Shown: one piece after another, positions 46,255 to 57,961 of the stretch
Numbering within the stretch: the first letter of the stretch is position 1
How the letters are laid out: each line of letters opens with the position of its first letter
NCBI RefSeq assembly: GCF_020497125.1
Contig: NC_059075.1
Span: forward strand, 105,129,222-105,193,221
Direction: 5' to 3'
From: Mauremys mutica
Lineage: Eukaryota; Chordata; Testudines; Geoemydidae
DNA: 64,000 bases
Program-made: the position numbers and the translations under genes
The notes under the pieces: generated by a model
The model's input: only the letters and a program-made list of their open reading frames with translations
Told to the model about the DNA's origin: nothing
Databases searched by the model: none

Positions 46255-48424
46255 CATCCCTCTTAACTATATTTAAGAACACCTTACTAGACACACAAAA
46301 AGCCACAATCAAGAAAGAAGGCTGTGCTGGTTTAGAGGGGAAATGACAGCAGCTATAAAAAATAAAAATAATAATATATAACAAATGGAAGAAAGGAATG
46401 AATGTATATAACTCAGAAGTTTGTCACTGTATAAAATTGCTAAGGGAAACAAAGGGACCCAAGGAAAAATCTATGGCCAGAAGAGTTAAGGACAATAAGA
46501 AGGAGGGTTTTTTAATAGATTAGAAATAAACAAAATCCCAACAATGGTATTGGTCCATTACTAGGTAGAAATGGCAGAATTATCAATAATAATACAGAAA
46601 TGGCAGAAGTGCTCAATAAATATTTCTGTTCTACATTTAGAGAAAAAACAGATGACAGTCTTATATGGTGAGTGGGCTTGAAGCAGTGCAGGCTGCAGGG
46701 ACATGCTGGCCACTGCTTCCTGCAGCTCCCATTGACCGGGAATCGCAAACCACAGCCACTGCAAGCTGCTGGAGGCCGTGCCTGCGAACGGTCAACGTAA
46801 ACAGAATGTCTTGCAGCCCACCAGCGGATTACCCTGAGGGGCCGCGTGCCGAAGGTTGCCGACCCTGCACTAGTATCTCTAGAGGATGTTAAACAGAAGC
46901 TACTAAAGTTAGACATATTTTAAATTAGCAGGTTCAGATAACTCGCATCCAAAAGTTTTAAAAGAGCTGGCTGAGGAGCTCACTGGACCATTAATGTTGA
47001 TTGTCAGTAAGTCTAGAAGCACTGGGTAAGTTCCAGAAACTGGAAGAAAGTTTATGTTGTGTCAATTTTTAAAAAGGGTAAACAGGATGACCTGGGTAAT
47101 TATAGGCCTGTCAGCCTGACATTGATCCCGGGCAAGGTAATGGAGCAGCTGATATGGGACTCATAATAAAGAAAGAATTAAAGGAAGGTAATGGAATTAA
47201 TGTAAATCAACATGATTTTATGGAAAATAGATCCTGTCAAATTATTTTGATATTTCTATGACATTACAAGTTGGGTTGATAAAGTCAATAGTGTTAATAT
47301 AATATACTTAGATTTCTGTAAGGCATTTGACTTGGTACCACACAACATTTTGATTAAAAAAAACTAGAACAACAGAAATAATTAACATGGCACATATTAA
47401 TGGGTTAAAAACGAGCTAACTGAAAGGTCTCAATATGTAATTGTAAATGGGGAATCGTCATCGATTGGGTGTTTCCCCAGCGGGGTCTGACAGGCATCGG
47501 TTCTTGGCCCTGCACTATTTAACATTTTTATCAATGACCTGGAAAAACACAAAGTCACCACTGATAAAGTTTGCAGATGACAAAAATTGGGGAGTGGTAA
47601 ATAATGAAGAGGGCAGCTCACTAATTCTGGGCAATCTGGATCACTTGGTAAACTGGGCACATGCAAACAATATGTGTTTTAATATGACTCAGTGTAAACG
47701 TGTACATCTGGAAAGAAAGAATGCAGGCCATATTAACATAATGGGGGATTCAATCCTGGGAAGCAGAGACTCTGAAAAAGATTTGGGAGTTGTTGTGGCT
47801 AATCAGCTGAACATGAGCTCCCAGTGTGATGCTATGGCCAAAAGAATTAATGCGATTATGGGACACAAACAGTAATCTTGAGTAGGAGTACAGAGTTATT
47901 TTACCTCTGTATTTATCATTGGTGCAACCCACTGCTGGAATACTGTGTTCAGTTCTGGAGTCCAGCACTCAAGAAGGAAGTTGACAAATTGGAGGGTGTT
48001 CAGAAAAGAACAAAAAGATTAGAAAACTTGTGTTATAGTGATTGATCTCTTTGAGTCTACCTATTTAGCTTAACCAAAAGAAGGTTAAGAGGTGACTTGA
48101 TTACAGTCTATAATGGACTTTTCAGTCTAGCAGAGAAAGGTATAACACAATCAAATAGTTGGAAATCAAAGCTAGACAAATTCAGACCAGAACTAAGGCA
48201 TACATTTTTGACAGGGAGTGTGATTAATCATTGGAACAATTTACCAAGGCTTGTGGTGGATTCTTTTTTTTATCACTGACAATTTTTACATTAAGATTGG
48301 GTGTTTTTCTAAAAGACATGCTCCAGAAATTATTTTGGGGAAGTTCTATGACCCGTGTTATACAGAATGTCAGACTAGATGATCACAATGGTCCTTTCTG
48401 GCTTTGGGATCCATTAATCTAATA
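46255..48424 (+). pseudogene. CR1 LINE ORF2 and 3' end, older subfamily, interrupted
   Basis: Heavily mutated ORF2. The pre-RT linker (NTEMAEVLNKYFCSTFREK, about 46590-46650) is followed by an inserted GC-rich repeat, then NYRPVSLTLIPGKVMEQ (about 47098-47150), [15 protein letters not shown] with the first catalytic Asp (about 47300-47345), GPALFNIFINDLEKH, KFADDKNWGVVNNE with the catalytic DD (about 47565-47605), LEYCVQFWSP and LTKRRLRGDLI. The 3' UTR ends CAGACTAGATGATCACAATG ... CTTTCTGGC. More than ten stops or frame changes, so clearly dead and older than the 30.8-kb copy. Confidence 0.9.
46663..46867. mobile_element. GC-rich hAT-like fragment inside CR1
   Basis: The right end is the inverse of CAGGGTCGGCAACCTTCGGC, a hAT-like terminus. 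Body contains GCTCCCATTGACCGGGAATC and GGTCAACGTAAACAGAATGT. Much more GC- and CpG-rich than the CR1 around it. Only about half of the expected palindromic element is present; the left end is missing and the 8-bp duplication cannot be confirmed. Confidence 0.65.
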
Positions 48425-50640
48425 ATACCCAAAATTCAAGAATTAGACACTCGCTAAGCTATTTGTTCATAATTTCTATCCAATAAACGATGTATGAAAA
48501 TAGTTACTATTCTAGGTTCTTTATTACAAGTCATGGATGCATTTAAAGTAACATTACCTGTAATCACTGAATAGTCACAATGAATGGTAGAACTTTATTT
48601 GGTCAAAGTTACGATAGGGATCTTTATATAAAATTCTTTTTACATCTCTGTCTCATGAAAATTCACAGGTTCTTATGCAAAAATTCAAGAGGTCCATTTT
48701 GAATCTGCTGTTAGCCTCTAAGTTTCATATTAATTCTTTCTATGATCCACATCCCTCTTGGTGTTCTTCTGCATATTTTATATAGTTGGGTATGTTTCCA
48801 GTACCTTTTTTGTATTTTATTTATAATGCCTTAAATTTATCCATTAAAAAATTGTACACAAAACACAGACTTGTATCTACTAATGTCTCTTCAGTAAAAT
48901 CAACTCAGAGCAATAGACTGCTTTTCATTATATTCCTCTCTTCATACATAGATGCTGGAGCTAGGGGGTGCTGCCGCACCCCCCGGCTTGAAGTCATTTC
49001 CATCATACACAGAGTTTACAGTTTGGTTCAATGGTTCTCAGCATCCCCAGTATACAAATTGTTCCAGAACCCCTGTCTTCACAGCTCTAGAACCTTGAAA
49101 TTTCAGCTTTTCCTGTTGAAAGATTGTATCTCGTTTAGAGAAAATAAACGTTATTCAATGGAATTCACCATATGGGGCAGAAAAGACTAACACAGGTGGA
49201 CTGTTAGGTTCCAGGGCTGCACATCACCCTAAAAAGGAAAACAAATATTCCCAAAGTTGAAGCCTTTAAGCACAGATTCCGATAGAAAGGTTAAGGGCAC
49301 AAAATTCAGCACTCCTTATTCTGGCAAACTCCCTTTTACTTTATTAAATATTAAAGTATAAAATTATTAACATAATAATATTAAAGTATTATACTTCAAT
49401 GAGAGTTTTGCAATAGCTAAGTAGTGCTGAAGAGAGCCCTGAATTAACATGTCAAATCACCATGCCAGATAATAGGATGGTGATAATTGGCAACATCATA
49501 TGATAAATTCAGTGTATTGTGTACTGTGCAGCTCTGATAATTTCACCTGCACTCTGTCCACTGAGTCATCTCTGTCAGGACTGCAGCTAACATTCCAAAC
49601 CTTTAAGAAGCTTTGAACAGCCTCCATAGATTGTCCCATTATTAAAAAAATAAAACCAGAGAAATGTTTGTCTCTGCCTCCACATTTACACTGACTGAAC
49701 ACTCAGGATGGGCAATACCTGTATTCAGACAAGGGAGCTATTCACATGCTTAAAGTTGAACATGTGCTTACGTGCTTTGCTGGACTGGGCAAGAATCTGT
49801 AGAAGATACTGTGAGGCTGGATTTTTCTGAGAAGACATTGTAACCTTAAGTATCAGATGAGGCTATGGGCAAACCAGAAGAATTACGTTTGGATGAAATT
49901 AAAATGAAACCTATTCATTCAAAAATCTAGTTAGAGGAGAACTATTGTCAATGATAGACTGAAATGTGGGCTTCCCTCCAGTACATATGGTTGTTTCTGA
50001 ACTCTGCCATCCCATCAGAAACAGCGCCATCAGGGGGTTATGTTAAACCACCTATCATTCCTTGCATTCATTTTCAAACTGAAAAAATGCCCTTTCATAT
50101 CTTTCTTCCTGATTAGAGACACTATTCTGCCTCACCAGCTGTGCGCCGGCTCATTCTAAATTCTAACTATGATGCATCTCTCACTTGTAGACTTTTATTA
50201 GCAATGTCTTAAAATGCAGATTGCTGCCTAAATTTAGTTACATAATTAAAAACAAATCTCACTCATCTCTACCCCAGCAAACAAAATTGCTGCACTCAAG
50301 GTTCAATAGAGGGCTTGACTTTTCATCTAAAAACAACTGTATCCTAATGAAAAGTAGGGAGAAAAAAAATCGAAGTGCTATTTACTGATGCCGCTGACAT
50401 GCAAAGATGCATAAAACATTAACCAGCTATGGAAAAGGTCTATTTGCAAATGCATTATAGTATTACCAGAGGTTTACTGTTCTGCGTACTTCTGCAAATA
50501 AATTCAGCACTATGCTACTATGGCAGGATGAGTCACACACTTTTAATGACATTCTATATTTATACCTTCATGCCCTTCTTCTGCTCTCAGTTCTGTGCTT
50601 TCTTCCATACAACCCCTGTTTTACCTGAGACTCCCTTCCA
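48425..50640. other. Intronic stretch with one small palindromic repeat
   Basis: 48945-49095 contains GGGGGTGC (48964-48971) paired with GCACCCCC (48976-48983) and a GTTCTCAGCATCCCCAG segment, a small GC-rich MITE-like repeat. AT-rich self-complementary sequence at 49345-49400. Otherwise nothing recognised. Confidence 0.45.
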
Positions 50641-50960
50641 GACTCAGTCCACCTCATCCCCAGCCTCTTTTGGTGTCTGGGCTGGGGGAGGGAGTCTGCA
50701 GCTGGGCTCTGAGTAGGGTGACCAGATGTCCTGATTTTATAGGGACAATCCCGATATTTGGGGCTTTTTCTTATATAGGCTCCTATTACCCTCCACCCCC
50801 TGTCCTGATTTTTCACACCTGCTGTTGGTCACCCTAGCTCTGAGGGGTAGGGGGTGCGGGTGTCTGGGCTGGGGGGTACCCCACAATGGGCTCTGGGGGG
50901 AGGGGATGTGGGTGTCTGGCACTCCAGCTGGGCTCTGGGGGGGCAGAGAAACAGGAACTT
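50640..50960. repeat. G-rich minisatellite-like repeat
   Basis: Diverged units of the type GGGTGTCTGGGCTGGGGG and GGGCTCTGGGGGG on +, interrupted at 50714-50836 by a tiny hAT element. The composition mirrors the C-rich core at 37500-38110 in the opposite orientation, so it probably belongs to the same transposon family. Confidence 0.6.
50714..50836. mobile_element. Tiny hAT-type MITE, 123 bp, perfect TSD
   Basis: Ends TAGGGTGACCA and the inverse of TAGGGTGACCAA. Perfect 8-bp duplication GCTCTGAG at 50706-50713 and 50837-50844. Interior includes GATGTCCTGATTTTATAGGG. No coding. Confidence 0.9.
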
Positions 50961-50989
50961 GGTTGTCATAGGGGTTTCTTTAACTCTCT

Positions 50990-51177
50990 ACTCCTGGGGG
51001 AATTTTTTGTGTGTGTGTCTGTATTGTTACAGACATAGTTGCTGACAGGTATTTTTAAATAAATTACCAAAATAATTGAAACTGGCATGCTTATATAGTG
51101 TTATTTTAACAAATAAAATATGTAGAATTTTAAAATATTGTGCACAGAATTTTTTGAGACAGAATTCCCCCAAGAAT
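50990..51177. mobile_element. Short relative of the 37069 element
   Basis: Left end ACTCCTGGGGGAATTTTTTG, right end inverse of ATTCTTGGGGGAATTCTGTC. Shares TTAAAATATTGTGCACAGAA near the right end with 38365-38390. No clear duplication. Confidence 0.7.
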
Positions 51178-51992
51178 AAGATTTGCAGCAGGAAGAAAGC
51201 TGAGACAAAAACAAGAGGTACTTCAACTCAGGCTGCAGATGAGAGGAGGGAGTTATGCATTTTCTGGTTCTGCCTTCTTCCTGTAGCTTACGAGTAAAGC
51301 TTGTTAGAATGAACAAATAAGGGGGGCCATTTGCAGAGGCGTTTACTATATCAGGCCCCACGCACAGACATGCAAGACAGAAAATTTACTGCAAACACAT
51401 CTGGGGTTGTGGTTGCTTACATTTTTTTTTAAATGAAAAATGGGGAGAGTTAGGAATCAAGAGAAATAAGTAGCATGGGGAAGTTGAACTCCTTAAGCAA
51501 TCAATCCTGGGAATTGCTGAGCAGCCTCAACTACTATTGATGGGCAGGATGCCTCAGCGTCTTGCAGAATCACCCTCTAAAGGTACCGATAACTGAACAA
51601 CAGAATCCAGCATCTGCACAGTAATAAGTGGTTGGAAGGTAGTGCCCAGGGTCGTGGTCTAATAGCAAGTAGTGCCCAGGGTCCTGGTCTAATAGCAAAA
51701 GAGTCATGAGGATCCCACCCCAAGACAGGTAAGGGTCAGAGGCCCAACATCTAGGAAGCTGCAGTGAGAGAGACCAGAAAGGGGAGAGAGGTGCAACTAG
51801 CTCCATAGTAGTCGCATGCCTAACTGCCATTTGTGCTTTCAGAATATCTCCCACAACCCAGCCTGAGTTATACGTTCTTCCCAACCCTTCCGTCTTTCTC
51901 TAGCTCAAACCTGCAGCTTATTAGAATTCATTGACTGCAAGAGATTTTCAACATTTCAGAGCCATAGGTCATAAAACATGGGAGCCAGAAAC
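51178..51992. other. Intronic stretch with a 30-bp tandem duplication
   Basis: 51639-51668 (starting GTAGTGCCCAGGGTCGTGGT) is repeated directly at 51669-51698 with a single G-to-C change. Otherwise nothing recognised. Confidence 0.75.
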
Positions 51993-52062
51993 TGAAGCCC
52001 TGTCTACATTAGAGACATCTGCACCAATGTGACTACACCAGTGCAAACCCCTAAGATCAGGC
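51993..52062. repeat. MITE end fragment
   Basis: GCCCTGTCTACATTAGAGAC then CACCAGTGCAAACCCCTA resembles one end of the GTCTACAC-type MITE group. The other end is missing. Confidence 0.45.
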
Positions 52063-53760
52063 TAGAGAGGAACTTACACCATTTCTCTTTCAGAAGAATA
52101 AAGTTGGAAGGGAACAAAACAGAAAAACGAAAAGAGCATGAATGAAAAGCAACCCGGTTCTTCACAAGCTTTCATCCTCTGACACATCAAAAGAACACTG
52201 ACTGAAAGAAGCAGGGCTGTCACATTCATTTTTCATAGACTGCAATGGGATGGGACAGCTTGGAAAGAAATCATGAGTATTCTCCTGCCTTGTTGGAAGT
52301 GGCCAGGTGAGGAGGAGTCACTGACTTGTGCAGAGCTGGGGGAAGAAAGGGGGGGGGAAAGATTCATGAAACCATTTTATATGCCAGGCTCAGTTTACTG
52401 CAGGCACTGAAACCCGAAGGACATCTGAATGCCTGATTTTGATCAATATTGATATTGTTAAATATTGCTACAATGTGATGAGGAACTTTTTAACAACTAT
52501 TCTGGATTTTGAGATCCAACATATCAGCAGGTCTCTGCACACTTTTCAATTATTATCACACGTGTGTGTGCATGTGCTGGTTTTTAATCTTCTGCTAAAA
52601 GGGCAAGCAAGAGGAGACAAGCAAAAAAGATTTAGTGCCTTTCTTTGTCCTGTGTGACTTGCCAGCCTGATTCTTCAAAACAGATGGGTTCTGGCAATCT
52701 TCGTTGTCACCTTTATATCATCCCCAAAATTTGCCCTTCTCTTCTGACAGAGGAGTTGTCCATTTTCTTTTAAACAAGTTGCTTATCTTGCAATCATCTA
52801 TGCCCACAAAGACAGGAGCCTGAAACAAAATATTTGTGTCCAAGGGAATTCTTATGGAGTACAGGAGGGTTATTATCAGAACCAAGAATCAAGGCAGAAC
52901 ATTGAGATGAGAACTGTCAAATTGACTATCACTTTGGGGAGAAGACACTGGCAGCAAAATATGTAGCGATTCATATCCCTAAAGAACTATATGCATATAT
53001 AATATTCTGTGCTCATGACAGAAAAAAATCTTAACTGAGCTGGCAGACAGAACTGCACCTGAATAAGAGATGTGTCTTCTTCAGTTTCCATGCCACTTCT
53101 TTTGTTTACTTGTTTTATAAGATATCACCACCCTGAAGTGGAAATGACAGTTTCAAGAGGAAACCCTTACACGGTCATCTGATCCGTATACAATATATGC
53201 TAAGCCCCTCCCACCCAAAAAGGAGTTTGTCCCAATAACGTTTCATTCTTACTCTGTTAGTTGTAGTATTGGATGGAAAGGAGAGTCCTGCAGAGGGGAA
53301 CTGGCAAACAGTATTTCTTTCCTCCAGGGGCTAGCTTTTCCTTTATAAAATGGAGAAATTATTGTTACCAGCTGATTTAGAACATCTTTTTCCTATTATT
53401 TTCAAACGTGGGTGCTTAAATTGTGACTTAGGAACCTGATTTATACATCCAGTTTTGATAACCATGGCCTAAACTCACTGGGAAGTATAACGACGAGTTT
53501 TCTGCAAAGGCCTCCTACATCTTGTCAGTACTTCAAACTGTTGCTTTGGAATCAGATTTTGCCTATAATAATTAGTGACAAGAGAATAATGAGATCAATA
53601 AAAGATGCAATAGCTTACAGACGACTGATTTGGGCAGTTTGAGTGGGATGAAGAGACTGTTGTTGACTTTTGTGCAATTATATTAGAAAATGCAGGATTC
53701 TCTTACAAAAGAAAATAGATCAATGTAACCAGAATCCACAGTAAGCCAGTTATGTAACTA
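52063..53760. other. Intronic stretch, nothing recognised
   Basis: A degenerate foldback fragment at about 53400-53460 (TTCAAACGTGGGTGCTTAAA). No exon or other family seen. Confidence 0.4.
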
Positions 53761-53761
53761 A

Positions 53762-53925
53762 GGGCTTGTTTATATAAGGAAATTGACCAGCAGAACAATA
53801 CTAGTACACTTATGATGCACGAGTAATATTGGTATAATACACCACGTGGAGACACTATTCCAGAAAAAAGTGACTTTTTTTTGTATCGTTTATATTGCGT
53901 GCACCACTAATTTGTATAAGGCCAT
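53762..53925. mobile_element. Degenerate GTCTACAC-type MITE
   Basis: GGGCTTGTTTATATAAGGAA, GACCAGCAGAACAATACTAG and GGAGACACTATTCCAGAAAA match the left end and centre of a recurrent turtle MITE as I recall it. The right end is blurred. Confidence 0.5.
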
Positions 53926-55555
53926 TACAATATTCTCAGCATTGATTTCTATCCCATTTTTTATACATCCTAACATTTTGTGTTGATCATTATATTGAGA
54001 TGTCCACAATGATGCCTAAGGTTTTTTGATAAGTTTCTGATCCACATCTAGCTTCAGACTGCACTATTTATTATTATGGCTATTAAAGCACTATTTCCAC
54101 GGGGCCAGCATACACTCTGGTCTTCTCTTGCCAGCTTCCTTTGTGAGTGCACCTCTGTGCAGTGTTTCATGTCTCAGCAATACTGTTTCAAGAAAGTAAG
54201 AACTGGAGAACAAAGTGCTTAGCACAATGGCATGGGGCAGGGGAGGGTGGAAAGGAATGAGCCAAGGCTTGCAGAGATGGCAGTTAATCAGTGTGGGCTG
54301 AAACTGACCGCTGAGGCTGGGAAGGAAGAGGCAGGATTTTCCAACAGAGAGGCCCCAGGACTTGGAATCCCCACCAAGCAGTGGCAGATTAAGCAGATCC
54401 CACTGATCTGTGGATAAGATTCTTGGCTATCAGGGATTCCAGCACCCAATGGAACTCAGATCTGCGGATGATATTAGTGAAGCCCCTCCACTGGAGCCAG
54501 GAGGCTTGGGAGTTGGACTCAGGATGAGATAGAGACTGGCCCCAGCTGCCCTCTGTCACCTCGTGTTTGAATTTATCACAGTACCACAGTATGCACTATG
54601 ACACTCCATAATTAACAGCATGGTCGCATGCTAAATGCCAACACCAGCAGCGACAAATGGCAGGAGGGCCAGTGCACATGGCAGGCCAAGCTCTGAAGCA
54701 GTCTGGCCTGCCTGAGAACTGCAACACGAAGCAACAACATCCTGAGCTAAGGAATGATAAGACTATCTCATCAACCTGGGCCTTAGCAGTGTTCATGGCT
54801 TATTCTAAGGGTTCTTTTAATGATCTATGTAGGTTTTTCAAAGAAGCAATAAAAATTATTTGAATTTTAAAAAGTCTGGTTACTAGCTTGGCAATATAAA
54901 AGTGCTAGCAAAGCTTGCTTTTCACCTTAGCATCATAAATGGGGATAGATTCCAGTGTATTTCTTCTAGGCTTTAGAATCTCACGACAATCGTCCCAAAT
55001 ACAGGTCAAAACCAGAAAGCAATGCTGTCCTCTAGAGGACTGTTAGTCATTGCATTTTCCTGAAACAGCAGTTTTTCTGTTCTACACTCAGCTAGTTCCA
55101 CCTCACACAATCTTCTAGAATTTAGTGATGGGGAAAAAATGAAATTAAATACAACTCTGGAACTCCACTTGGAAAGGTATTAGAAACAATACAAACAAAA
55201 TAATAGTGTATTTATCAAAACATAAGCACAGCAAACTAGACCCAGGTTCGCAACTGATCCAGGATATAAGGAAAATGCTGGAGAATCCTATACAGGTTAA
55301 TGAGTTTATTTTAGTTTGACGGGGTATGCTAAAGCCCTATAATTAAAAGGGCTAGGCACCTGAATCAATATTTACTAAACCACTTCGGTCTTACAGTTTA
55401 TAGAATGAGCTTTTAGGAAAGAGCCAAGGAGAAGCTGCTCAGACTTGCACCATTTTAAGTGTGAGTGAATCAATTTGTTTTTCAGTCTGTTTAGAATGCA
55501 TTATTGCTTGCTTACAATAGCGCCTTGATCCCCCCCATGTCCTCCCCCTGCCCCC
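53926..55555. other. Intronic stretch, nothing recognised
   Basis: 54190-54560 is somewhat GC-richer with short open frames; no domain, splice pair or repeat family is evident. Confidence 0.4.
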
Positions 55556-55559
55556 CCCC

Positions 55560-55735
55560 ACACACACACTGTAAGAAACATCCTCTGACCCAAAGTCTAA
55601 ACAGACAAGGGATGGGAAGCACAGGCACAGAGGGGTGAAGCGACTGCCCACGGTCACACAGCCGACCAGTGGCAAAGGTGATAACAGAACCCAGCTCTCA
55701 GTCCCATGAATTATCCACTAGCCTACAATGCCATT
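55560..55735 (-). repeat. tRNA-derived SINE, antisense
   Basis: Contains the inverse of a tRNA head (right side, AACCCAGCTCTCAGTCCCAT) and of the body (CAGAGGGGTGAAGCGACTGC, CCACGGTCACACAGCCGACC). Same class as 36903-38468. Confidence 0.75.
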
Positions 55736-56119
55736 CCCAGTCTTTGCCAACAATTTGGAGTCGAAATAGTTCCTCCTCCTGTGGAATGGGTACATTAACA
55801 ATAAAATAATTAGAAAAAAAACAGCAAAGTACACAAAGCCACCCTATGTTCTTTAGAATGCTTCCTGGAATAGAGATGGTACATTTATTCCTCAGTGTCA
55901 TTCATTGCCAAGCTTAAGCCTTGAGGATCAAATTAAAGCACATTCAGTAGCTGTGGGACTGCTGTAAGCCAACCCTTTGCGCTTTCTGTCTCTGTATACA
56001 TTACATCAGTTCGCACTGACATTCTATTTTTGTTCAGTGGGATCAAAGTATGCCTTCTCCAATCTATATTTTTGGGGGGGAATGAAGGGGGGGAGAGAAG
56101 CCTTGTTCTTCTAGCAACA

Positions 56120-56262
56120 TTTTGTATGTTCAATTGTAAGCTCCTCAGAGCAAGGACTGTATCTTTCATTGTGTATGAACAGCATTTAGCACAAAATGGC
56201 CCTCATCTTAATTAAGGGCTATAGACACTGCTCTAATACAAATAAAATAAAATAATAATAAT
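56120..56262 (+). repeat. SINE 3' module with A/T-rich tail
   Basis: TTGTAAGCTCCTCAGAGCAA, GGACTGTATC, CAGCATTTAGCACAAAATGG, then AATAAAATAAAATAATAATA. The common 3' module of the window's SINEs. Confidence 0.7.
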
Positions 56263-57961
56263 GAGGGTGCGGAAATAAAATAGTTCAAATGAAGATTAAT
56301 CAAGTAATCAACTCTAATACCATTCTAGAGTTTAGACTGAGAACACAAAACCAACATATATCCCTTGTAATATGTAGTAAGAATACATTATATTGATAGA
56401 TGTTACTAATGTTAGAGGAATAAGTACAAACACTTATCATATACTATAACCAAAAGAACAAAAAAAAGTTATAAAAAAGCTTTGCTTTAAGAAAATCCAT
56501 ACCACACAGCAACACATTCCATGGAGGAAGGAAAGAGATGAAAATGTATGTAGCCAAAAGAGATTATATATGGCTGTTACTAATTATATTACATAATTCT
56601 GACTAATGTAATAGATGGAGGAATGCTAGGGGAGGTAGGCTGATAACGATATAAATAAATATATCAGAGTCAAATGCATATTTAAAGGCCAATCCTGTAG
56701 CTCTTGAGCACCCAAAAATCCCAGTGAAGTCAATGAAATTTACATGTGTTCAAGAAACACCAGATTAGGCCCTTGAATGGGGAAAACATTTTGATTTTGT
56801 GTTTATAAATCTATTTACTTATCAAGACAGAAAGGTACCCCATGGTGATATATCTGATGTGGGATCATTTCTAGCACCTAGAAGGAAGCTGGGAAATTTA
56901 ACAAACATTACTGATTTGATACAATTGGAAAAATTTATTGAAAAAGTCTATGATCCTGATTCCTAACTGCACAAAGGTGTAACTTACACCCCCTTTAAGG
57001 CTCATTTGTGCGGCGAAAGCAGTATTAAGGGGCCTTAGCATAAATGAGATCTCAGACCGATGTATCTAGTACTTAATACTTATAACGGTTGATATTTCTT
57101 CTACATCCCACACTATCTTACATAAAGTAACTATTCACACAACACACATGCATACTACTTACAAGGTCTTACTGTAATAACGAAAAGAACAAAATGACAG
57201 CTTTTTAAAGCTATTGGGCACCTCCAGGTGCTGACAGGTACCTAGTGGAAATTTCAAACGTGCTTAGGCACCTAACCCCCACCCAAGTTGCATTCATGTG
57301 ACATTAACAATGCTGCTTAGATTAGCACTGTTCTTCAAGAGAACAATGTTCGTGTTTAAATAATACATACAGAAATAGTAACAGCTAAGGCTTGGTAATC
57401 AATTAGTCAAAAGCCAGGAAATGTTAAAGTTGATTGAAGTCTTGATCTCTACAAAAAAACAAAAACAAAAACGCTACCACCACTTATTACCACACACATA
57501 AAAAGACCAAATTTCTTTCAACAAATCAGTTCAGTAGCATTAAAGCTATTAATGTTTTAAGTTCAAAGAACACTGTTAACTTGGGAAAAAATAACATTTC
57601 CATCTGAAAATATGGCTTCCTACTATTGCTCCAAGCAACTTCTAAAATGACTATAACTGAAAGAGATTACAAATTGTATACTTTGTGCATTTAACTGCTA
57701 CACTGTATAGTCTGTTTCATTGTTTTGTGATGGTCAGTTTCAACTCCCAGGCCTTGAACCTTGAATATCCATTCACCCTATACAAAGTGAGTGCAAAGCG
57801 CTGTTGCGGGCATGAGCAAAGAGTTTTGGTTTGGTAGTGTTTTATACCCAGTTTGCACAGTTTCCAAGTTCAGCTAGTTGTAAAAGTGCAAAGTATTCTT
57901 ATTAGGTTGTTTCATGTCAATACTTTGCATAATGCTTTCAGTTCCCAACTTCCCAGCAAAT
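56263..57961. other. Intronic stretch with an old foldback repeat
   Basis: 56950-57060 is a degenerate palindrome (GATCCTGATTCCTAACTGC ... ATGAGATCTCAGACC). (ACAAAA)n at 57454-57472. Otherwise nothing recognised. Confidence 0.45.
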
